From Nitrobacter winogradskyi Nb-255 (GTDB lineage Bacteria; Pseudomonadota; Alphaproteobacteria; Rhizobiales; Xanthobacteraceae), in the NCBI RefSeq assembly GCF_000012725.1, contig NC_007406.1, positions 2,074,001 to 2,138,000 on the forward strand: DNA of 64,000 bases, read 5' to 3'. The position numbers and the translations under genes are program-made. Within the stretch, counting starts at the first letter, position 1. Each line of letters begins with the position of its first letter. Below, one piece after another: positions 57,953 through 64,000 of this stretch. The notes below the pieces were generated by a model. That model was not told where the DNA came from, did not search any database, and worked only from the letters and a program-made list of their open reading frames with translations.

Positions 57953-59280
57953 GCAGCCTTCTTCTGGTCCGAGCCGATGGCGCCGAGTTCAGATGCAAGG
58001 CTCGTCAATCCGTTCGTGCGCAGGCGGATGGATAGACCGTTGACCGCAACATCGACCCGCTCGACCAGCAACTGAACAATGCGGGCCTGCTCGGCCGGAA
58101 ACAGCTCGTCCCAGATCGGGTCGAGCCGCTCCAGCGCATCACGGACGTCCGCTTCCGGCAGGCCTTCGATTTCGGACCGGGCCGCACGCCAGGTGCCGAT
58201 GATGATTTCGGGCGCATGCAACAATCCCCGAAGCTGGTCGATGACGGCCATCTCCACCTCGGCGGCCGGCACGCGGGCGATGGGACAGGCATCGGCACCA
58301 CGTTTCAGCACCGACTGGCTGACATAATAGCGATAAAGCCTGTCACCCTTTTTCGTATGGGTCGGCGAGAACGCGGCGCCGTCAGGACCGAAGATCAGGC
58401 CTTTCAGCAGAGCCGGTGTCTGCGCCCGCGTATTGCTGGCGCGCTTGCGCGGGCTCTCTTGCAGGATGGCATGCACCTTGTCCCAAAGTGCTCGGTCAAT
58501 GATCGGCTGGTGCTCACCAGGGTAGCTTTCGCCCTTGTGCACGGCTTCGCCGACATACACCCGATTGTTCAAGAGCTTGTAGAGATAGCCCTTGTCGACC
58601 AGTTTTCCGCGACGGGTGCGCACGCTCGCTGCTGCAAGGGACTTCGCCAGCACGGTGGCCGAGCCAATGGTGACGAAGCGTTCAAAGATCATGCGCACCG
58701 TGGCGGCCTCGGACTTCTCGATCACCAGCTTGCGGTTTTCGACCCGGTAACCGAGCGGCACGATGCCGCCCATCCACATGCCCTTTTGCCGGGATGCACG
58801 AATCTTGTCGCGGATGCGCTCGGCGGTGACCTCGCGCTCAAACTGAGCGAACGACAACAGGATGTTCAGCGTCAGCCTGCCCATTGACGTGGTGGTGTTG
58901 AAGGACTGCGTCACGGAAACGAAGGTGACGCCGTTCCTGTCGAACACCTCGACCAGCTTGGCAAAATCCATCAGCGAGCGCGACAGACGGTCGATCTTGT
59001 AGACCACCACAACGTCGACCAGCCCATCCTCGATGTCGGCGAGCAACTGTTTGAGCGCCGGCCGCTCCAGCGTGCCGCCGGAGATGCCGCCGTCATCATA
59101 CTGATCGCGCACGAGGACCCAGCCCTCGGACCGCTGGCTGGCAATATAGGCCTCGCAGGCTTCACGCTGCGCATGCAGGCTGTTGAATTCCTGCTCCAGC
59201 CCTTCCTCGGAGGATTTGCGGGTGTAGACCGCGCAGCGTAGCTTGCGGACGACCTTCGATTTTTCGGGCGGCTTCGTCAT
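57949..59280 (-). CDS. Large serine recombinase / resolvase-type integrase
   Basis: 443 residues. Resolvase domain: AVYTRKSSEEGLEQEFNSLH (catalytic Ser), VVYKIDRLSRSLMDF and ILLSFAQFEREVTAERIRDK. Recombinase domain: GYRVENRKLVIEKSEAATV and YLYKLLNNRVYVGEAVHKG. A degenerate zinc-ribbon follows (LLKGLIFGPDGAAFSPTHTK with only ACPIA as a Cys remnant, usual in this subfamily). It appears full length. IS copy 2 ends 26 bp upstream of its start, so its native promoter may be lost. Same strand as the cas operon. Confidence 0.93.
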   Translation of the reverse strand: MTKPPEKSKVVRKLRCAVYTRKSSEEGLEQEFNSLHAQREACEAYIASQRSEGWVLVRDQYDDGGISGGTLERPALKQLLADIEDGLVDVVVVYKIDRLSRSLMDFAKLVEVFDRNGVTFVSVTQSFNTTTSMGRLTLNILLSFAQFEREVTAERIRDKIRASRQKGMWMGGIVPLGYRVENRKLVIEKSEAATVRMIFERFVTIGSATVLAKSLAAASVRTRRGKLVDKGYLYKLLNNRVYVGEAVHKGESYPGEHQPIIDRALWDKVHAILQESPRKRASNTRAQTPALLKGLIFGPDGAAFSPTHTKKGDRLYRYYVSQSVLKRGADACPIARVPAAEVEMAVIDQLRGLLHAPEIIIGTWRAARSEIEGLPEADVRDALERLDPIWDELFPAEQARIVQLLVERVDVAVNGLSIRLRTNGLTSLASELGAIGSDQKKAA

Positions 59281-59391
59281 CTCCGCCCCCTGTGGTTCTT
59301 CAGCCCTGTCCGCCGTCAGGGCTCTTGAGACAGTTTAGGGGTTTTCGGGAAGGGAGGATTTCTGGATCATCGCAGCCAATTTGGAGCGCAG

Positions 59392-59766
59392 ATGAGACAG
59401 AAATCCGGGCCGGAGAAAGCACCGGCAGAGCAGGTCGTGAAGGACATCCGCCGGGCAACGCGCCGGCAGTTCTCGGCTGAAGAGAAGATCCGCATCGTGC
59501 TGGAAGGCGTGCGCGGCGAGGAGAGCATCGCCGAGCTGTGTCGGCGCGAGGGGATCGCCTCGTCGATGTATTACGGCTGGTCGAAGGAGTTCCTCGACGC
59601 CGGCAAGCGCCGTCTCGCTGGTGACACGGCCCGCGCCGCGACGTCGGACGAGGTGAAAGAGCTGCGCCGTGAGGCGCAGGCCCTGAAGGAGGCCGTGGCC
59701 GATCTCACCCTGGAAAACCGCCTGCTGAAAAAAAGCATGCTCGCGGATGGGGAGGACGACACATGA
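59392..59766 (+). CDS. IS3-like transposase OrfA (copy 2)
   Basis: Identical 124-residue HTH plus coiled-coil protein as in copy 1, and overlapping its orfB by ATGA. No frameshift or stop, so trans-complementation between the copies is possible. Confidence 0.92.
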   Translation: MRQKSGPEKAPAEQVVKDIRRATRRQFSAEEKIRIVLEGVRGEESIAELCRREGIASSMYYGWSKEFLDAGKRRLAGDTARAATSDEVKELRREAQALKEAVADLTLENRLLKKSMLADGEDDT

Positions 59767-60743
59767 GGTATCCTGCATCCGAAAAGGCCGAGATCATTCG
59801 CCTGGTCGAGGCCTCGCATCTGCCGGCACGGCGAACCCTGGACAAGCTCGGCATCCCGCGCGCCACGTTCTATCGCTGGTACGATCGCTATCTCACCGGT
59901 GGGATCGAGGCTCTGGCCGATCATCGCTCGCGGCCGGATCGTGTCTGGAACCGGATTCCTGACCCAATCCGGGCCGAGATCGTCGAGCTGGCGCTGCGCG
60001 AAACGGAGCTGAGCCCGCGCGAGCTGGCGGTGCGCTTCACCGACGAGAAGCGCTACTTTGTCTCGGAGGCGTCGGTATATCGGCTGCTGAAGGCTCATGA
60101 TCTCATCACCAGCCCAGCCTATATCGTCATCAAGGCGGCGTCTGAGTTCAAGGACAAGACGACAGCGCCCAACCAGCTCTGGCAAACCGACTTCACCTAC
60201 CTGAAGATCACGGGTTGGGGCTGGTATTATCTCTCGACCGTGCTCGACGACTTCTCCCGCTTCATCGTCGCCTGGAAGCTCTGCGCCACGATGCGGGCGG
60301 ATGACGTCACCGCCACGCTCGATCTGGCTCTGGCGGCATCGGGGCTCGACCAGATCACGGTCGCGCATCGGCCGAGGCTGTTGAGCGACAACGGCGCCTC
60401 ATACATCTCGGCCGAACTCGCTACCTGGCTCGACGGCAAGGGCATGAAACACGTTCGCGGCGCGCCGTATCATCCCCAGACGCAGGGCAAGATCGAGCGC
60501 TGGCATCAGACCCTGAAGAACCGCATCCTGCTGGAAAACTACTATCTGCCCGGCGACCTTGAACGGCAGGTCGCGGCCTTCGTCGAGCACTACAATCACG
60601 GCCGCTATCACGAGAGCATCGATAATCTCACGCCCGCTGACGTCTACTTCGGCCGCGGGCAGACCATCCTCACCGAACGCGAAAGGATCAAACGCCAGAC
60701 CATCCACCAAAGACGCTTGCAGCATCACCTGCAGGCCGCCTAA
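59763..60743 (+). CDS. IS3-like transposase OrfB, DDE integrase core (copy 2)
   Basis: Identical 326-residue DDE transposase as in copy 1, with WQTDFTYLKI, LLSDNGASYIS and GKIERWHQTLKN intact. Identity of the two copies implies recent transposition or gene conversion. Confidence 0.93.
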   Translation: MRYPASEKAEIIRLVEASHLPARRTLDKLGIPRATFYRWYDRYLTGGIEALADHRSRPDRVWNRIPDPIRAEIVELALRETELSPRELAVRFTDEKRYFVSEASVYRLLKAHDLITSPAYIVIKAASEFKDKTTAPNQLWQTDFTYLKITGWGWYYLSTVLDDFSRFIVAWKLCATMRADDVTATLDLALAASGLDQITVAHRPRLLSDNGASYISAELATWLDGKGMKHVRGAPYHPQTQGKIERWHQTLKNRILLENYYLPGDLERQVAAFVEHYNHGRYHESIDNLTPADVYFGRGQTILTERERIKRQTIHQRRLQHHLQAA

Positions 60744-60849
60744 CCTCAAACCCAGATGAGCCAGAACCTCCGTTCCCGTGACCCCGGAACAGTCTCAATT
60801 CATCTGACGACGGACACAACCGGATGTCAAAATCACCGGGAGAACCGCC

Positions 60850-61137
60850 ATGACGCCGCCGGAAGCGAACGAGCAGTTCTACATGTCAGAAACCGAGTTC
60901 GAGGCGCTGCTGGCACGCGCCGCCGAAACTGGTGCGCGTCGTGCCCTGCAGGAAGTCGGTCTCGAGGGCAAGGATGCCGCCGAAGATATCCGCGACCTGC
61001 GCTCGCTGCTGGCCGGTTTCCGCTTAGCCAAGCGCACCGCAGTGCAGACAACAGTCCGGATCATCACTACCGGCATACTGATCGCGCTGATGGCTGGCAT
61101 CGCCATCAAGCTGAAGATCTTCGGCGGTAGCCCGTAG
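60850..61137 (+). CDS. DUF6127-family small membrane-anchored protein
   Basis: 95 residues: FYMSETEFEALLARAAETGA, RRALQEVGLEGKDAAEDIRD and LRSLLAGFRLAKRTAVQTTV, then one helix IITTGILIALMAGIAIKLKI. This resembles DUF6127, found in alphaproteobacterial prophage and integrative elements; function unknown. GGGAGAA about 6 nt before the ATG. It starts 34 bp after IS copy 2 and was probably part of the same element as the recombinase. Confidence 0.7.
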   Translation: MTPPEANEQFYMSETEFEALLARAAETGARRALQEVGLEGKDAAEDIRDLRSLLAGFRLAKRTAVQTTVRIITTGILIALMAGIAIKLKIFGGSP

Positions 61138-61175
61138 GCCGCACGCCGGCCCAGCCTTGCGATCGGGGTCGTGAT

Positions 61176-61316
61176 CTAATCATTGAGGCTGCTAATATAG
61201 TCAAGGATTGCGCCGATCTGGCCGGATGTCGCTACGAACTCTGGCACGTCAGGGTGTCTCGTAGATATGCCTACCTTCGGGAAAGGCTTGATACCATGGA
61301 GGGTAGCGCCTCGCGA
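61176..61316 (-). pseudogene. Possible 3' remnant of a c-type cytochrome gene
   Basis: On the minus strand a 46-codon stretch ends in TAG with HPDVPEFVATSGQIGAILDY followed by ISSLND. This looks like the C-terminal helix of small cytochromes c (HPxMPxF ... IxxYIxSL), but the axial Met is Val here. No CxxCH heme motif or start is found upstream; the frame runs into the phosphoketolase 5' region. It reads as a leftover of a gene whose front was lost. Resemblance only. The rest of 61138-61468 holds the xfp promoter region. Confidence 0.35.
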
Positions 61317-61468
61317 ACAGACGCACACGTTTGATTTCGATAAGCTCTTGGCTGTGCGATACTCGTAAGAGAATTCTGATCTGCGCGCCGAGGCTTAGTG
61401 AGCATGACCGGCTGGCGAGACCACCCGCGGCGCCGGTTCGTGGCAGATATCTGGAACCGGAGATCGGG

Positions 61469-63856
61469 ATGGCGGAACTGGACGATACGCAACTGGGCTT
61501 GATGAACCTCTACTGGCGCGCGGCTAACTACGTGTCGGTCGGGCAAATCTACCTGATGGATAATCCGCTGCTGCGAAAGCCGTTGAAGGCGGAAGACGTG
61601 AAGCCGCGGCTGCTCGGTCACTGGGGTACGACGCCCGGGCTGAATTTCATCTACGTGCATCTGAATCGGGTCATCAGGGAGCGTGGCACAGACGTCCTCT
61701 ACATCTGCGGTCCCGGTCACGGCGGGCCTGCAATGGTCGCCAACACCTACCTGGAGGGCTCGTACAGCGAGATCTATCCGGGGATCACGCAGGATGAAGC
61801 AGGCTTGCAGAAACTTTTCCGGCAGTTTTCATTCCCGGGTGGTGTGCCCAGCCACGTCGCCCCAGAGACGCCCGGCTCCATCCACGAGGGAGGAGAACTC
61901 GGCTACGCCCTTGTCCATGCCTTCGGCGCCGCTTTCGACAATCCCGACCTCACGGTCGCCTGTGTCGTTGGGGACGGGGAAGCCGAGACGGGTCCGCTGG
62001 CCGCTGCGTGGCATTCCAACAGGTTTCTGAATCCGCAGGTCGATGGCGCGGTCCTGCCGATCCTGCATCTTAACGGCTACAAGATCGCCAATCCCGCCCT
62101 GTTGGCGCGCATGTCTGAAGCCGAACTCAGCGATCTCTTCAGGGGCTACGGCTATGAGCCGCTCTTTGTCGAGGGGCACGAGCCGATCCCAATGCACCGC
62201 ACCATGGCTGAGTCCCTGGACCTGGCCATGGATCGTATTCGTGACATCCAGCGAGAGGCGCGGAAGGAGGGCTGGTCGGGCGAGCGCCCGCGTTGGCCGA
62301 TGATCATCTTGCGCAGCCCGAAAGGATGGACAGGACCGAAGGAGGTCGACGGGAAGAAGGTGGAGGACTTCTGGCGCTCGCATCAGGTCCCGGTTTCCAA
62401 CGCCCGCGGTGATGCCACACACCGCAAGATCCTCGAGGAGTGGCTGCGTAGCTATCGGCCGCAGGAGCTGTTCGACGGGAAGGGTCGCTTCCTGCCGGAG
62501 ATCGCCGCCCTAGCGCCCGAAGGTGCGAAACGCATGGGCGCGCTGCCGCATGCCAATGGCGGTCTGCTGAAGAAGGACCTTATCCTGCCGGACTGGAAGA
62601 GCCTCGCGCTCGACATCGGGCAACCGGGAGAAACGATCGCCGAGGCTACCCGCTTGATGGGAGCTTATCTGCGTGAGGTCATCCGCCTTAATGCCGAGGC
62701 AAGGAATTTCCGCCTCATGGGTCCGGACGAGACCGCCTCGAACAGGCTCGACGCCGTCTTCGAGGTGACGAACCGCGTCTGGATGGAGAAGATTGAATCC
62801 TATGATGTGCACCTCGCGTGCGAGGGCCGGGTAATGGAGGTTCTGTCAGAGCATCTTTGCCAAGGGTGGCTGGAGGGTTACCTGCTGACTGGACGACATG
62901 GCGTGTTCTCCTGCTACGAGGCCTTCATCCACATCGTGGATTCTATGGTCAATCAGCATGCCAAGTGGCTGAAGGTCTCGGCCGAACTGCCATGGCGCAA
63001 GCCAATCGCCTCACTCAACTATCTCCTGACCTCCCACGTCTGGAGGCAGGACCACAACGGCTTCAGCCACCAGGATCCGGGCTTCGCCGACTTCGTCGCC
63101 AACAAGAAGGCCGACATCGTCCGCCTTTATTTTCCGCCGGATGCCAACACGCTGCTCTGGGTCACGGACCACTGCCTGAGAACATGGAATCGCATCAACG
63201 TGATCACGGCCGGCAAGCAGCCTCAGCCGCAGTGGCTCACAGCCGAGCAGGCGGAACGCCATTGCGAGGCGGGCGCCGGGATTTGGGAATGGGCGTGCAC
63301 ATGCCCGGCTGACGAGGAGCCTGACGTGGTGATGGCCTGCTGCGGCGACGTGCCGACACTGGAAATTCTCGCCGCCGTCGGCCTGCTGCGCCGCGAGTTG
63401 CCTGATCTTCGTATTAGGGTGGTCAATGTCGTCGACCTGATGACGCTGCAATCTCACACGACCCATCCGCACGGGTTCACCGACGATGAATTCGACGCTC
63501 TCTTCACGAAGGAGAAGCCCGTGATCTTTGCCTACCACGGCTATCCCTACCTCATTCACCGCCTGACCTATAAGCGAACCAACCACGCCAATTTCCATGT
63601 CCATGGTTTCCAGGAAGAAGGTACGACCACCACGCCATTCGATATGGCGGTCATGAACGAACTCGACCGCTTCCATCTGGTCATAGCCGCCGTCAGGCGG
63701 CTGCCGAATCTTGGCATGGGCGGCGAACGAGTGATCGGACGGTGCGAGCAAGCGCTGGCCGAGCATGCCTCGTATGCCCGGCAATATGGTGAAGACATGC
63801 CTGAAATCCGGGAATGGAGCTGGCCCTACAAGACTGCCGCCGAGGCGGGAGACTGA
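61469..63856 (+). CDS. xfp: Phosphoketolase (xylulose/fructose 5/6-phosphate)
   Basis: 795-residue thiamine-diphosphate enzyme. Cleaves xylulose 5-phosphate (and often fructose 6-phosphate) with phosphate to acetyl phosphate and glyceraldehyde 3-phosphate (or erythrose 4-phosphate). Features: [15 protein letters not shown] near the N-terminus, [40 protein letters not shown], and the ThDP/Mg motif [19 protein letters not shown]. The ATG at 61469 with GGAG 6 nt upstream gives the family length; a start at 61331 would add 46 unrelated residues. A PduL-like phosphotransacylase lies convergently downstream, a likely consumer of acetyl phosphate. Confidence 0.95.
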   Translation: MAELDDTQLGLMNLYWRAANYVSVGQIYLMDNPLLRKPLKAEDVKPRLLGHWGTTPGLNFIYVHLNRVIRERGTDVLYICGPGHGGPAMVANTYLEGSYSEIYPGITQDEAGLQKLFRQFSFPGGVPSHVAPETPGSIHEGGELGYALVHAFGAAFDNPDLTVACVVGDGEAETGPLAAAWHSNRFLNPQVDGAVLPILHLNGYKIANPALLARMSEAELSDLFRGYGYEPLFVEGHEPIPMHRTMAESLDLAMDRIRDIQREARKEGWSGERPRWPMIILRSPKGWTGPKEVDGKKVEDFWRSHQVPVSNARGDATHRKILEEWLRSYRPQELFDGKGRFLPEIAALAPEGAKRMGALPHANGGLLKKDLILPDWKSLALDIGQPGETIAEATRLMGAYLREVIRLNAEARNFRLMGPDETASNRLDAVFEVTNRVWMEKIESYDVHLACEGRVMEVLSEHLCQGWLEGYLLTGRHGVFSCYEAFIHIVDSMVNQHAKWLKVSAELPWRKPIASLNYLLTSHVWRQDHNGFSHQDPGFADFVANKKADIVRLYFPPDANTLLWVTDHCLRTWNRINVITAGKQPQPQWLTAEQAERHCEAGAGIWEWACTCPADEEPDVVMACCGDVPTLEILAAVGLLRRELPDLRIRVVNVVDLMTLQSHTTHPHGFTDDEFDALFTKEKPVIFAYHGYPYLIHRLTYKRTNHANFHVHGFQEEGTTTTPFDMAVMNELDRFHLVIAAVRRLPNLGMGGERVIGRCEQALAEHASYARQYGEDMPEIREWSWPYKTAAEAGD

Positions 63857-63885
63857 TGGCGCCGGGCGACAGCCATTCTGTCGCG

Positions 63886-64000
63886 TCAGACCTGTACCAG
63901 TTCGCCCGTTGCAGCCACTTCGATCCCTGCCGCGTTGGCCTCATCGGTGTCGATGTGCACTTCCGTGAAGGAGTCCTTACCCACCCGGACCAGCGTCCGG
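63886..64000 (-). CDS. PduL-like phosphate acyltransferase, C-terminal end (cut by window)
   Basis: Last 37 codons on the minus strand: RTLVRVGKDSFTEVHIDTDE, then ANAAGIEVAATGELVQV and TGA (63886-63888). The HIDTDEANAAG motif is typical of the C-terminal barrel of PduL phosphotransacylases, which interconvert acetyl phosphate and acetyl-CoA. Only the tail is visible, so the call rests on that motif and on the neighbouring phosphoketolase. The gene would be convergent with xfp, stop codons about 30 nt apart. Confidence 0.6.
   Translation of the reverse strand, partial: RTLVRVGKDSFTEVHIDTDEANAAGIEVAATGELVQV

Larger units (their letters stand above)
59307..60816 (+). mobile_element. IS3-like insertion sequence, copy 2
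   Basis: 1510 bp, same ends and apparently the same sequence as copy 1. The flanks (TTCAGCCC to the left, CAACCGGA to the right) do not match, so no target duplication is present. This suggests recombination with another copy or a deletion starting at the element. It separates the divergent recombinase and DUF6127 genes. Confidence 0.9.

Noticed and set aside
42859-60816. The two IS3-like copies as a composite transposon carrying CRISPR-Cas
   Set aside because: The outer flanks do not share a target duplication (GTCCGGCC left, CAACCGGA right). Copy 1 instead has its own duplication, so movement as one unit is not supported.

Overview
The window looks like a chromosomal segment of an alphaproteobacterium of the Bradyrhizobiaceae (Nitrobacter / Bradyrhizobium / Rhodopseudomonas / Afipia group). 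The support is the linked housekeeping blocks tig-clpP-clpX-lon, glnB-glnA and rsh-pdxJ-acpS-lepB-rnc-era-recO-parC, an aspartate-rich (Mg-type) HemB, an alphaproteobacterial porin, an LdtR-like regulator and high GC. The genus is inferred, not proven.

Positions 1-42.8 kb are core genome. In order: peptidase T, two SAM methyltransferases, tRNA-Val, the ATP-dependent proteolysis block (lon, clpX, clpP, trigger factor), tRNA-Leu, a Tat-type multicopper-oxidase-like protein that has lost most copper ligands, NAD(P)H-hydrate repair (nnr), the nitrogen-control pair glnB-glnA behind a good sigma-54 promoter, an AI-2E/PerM-type permease, ldtR with a DUF6163-type membrane protein, hemB, an RDD protein, the N-degron transferase bpt, an Nramp metal transporter with a Mur/Fur-type palindrome, arsC, and parC. 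A minus-strand chain follows (rpoZ, rsh, pdxJ-acpS, lepB-rnc-era, a membrane protein, recO) with several 4-nt stop/start overlaps. Then come NYN ribonuclease-uracil glycosylase, PilZ, smpB, mscL, dapA and a lytic transglycosylase. Many intergenic gaps carry copies of one dispersed repeat family.

Positions 42.8-64 kb are accessory. Two apparently identical 1510-bp IS3-like elements in direct orientation (42859-44368 and 59307-60816) flank about 15 kb. This interval holds a porin, tRNA-Ser(GCT), an 18-repeat CRISPR array, an IS5/IS427-type element and a complete type I-C cas operon (cas3-cas5-cas8c-cas7-cas4-cas1-cas2) with an internal cas11c start. Upstream of the operon, on the same strand, are a large serine recombinase and its usual small partner. 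The cas genes overlap or nearly touch, so they are probably one transcript. The IS5-type element now separates cas2 from the array leader. The dispersed repeat is not seen after 44752, which fits later acquisition of this segment. Beyond IS copy 2 are a DUF6127 protein, a probable cytochrome c remnant, a phosphoketolase (xfp) and, cut by the window edge, the end of a PduL-like phosphotransacylase. The last two would together convert sugar phosphates to acetyl-CoA.
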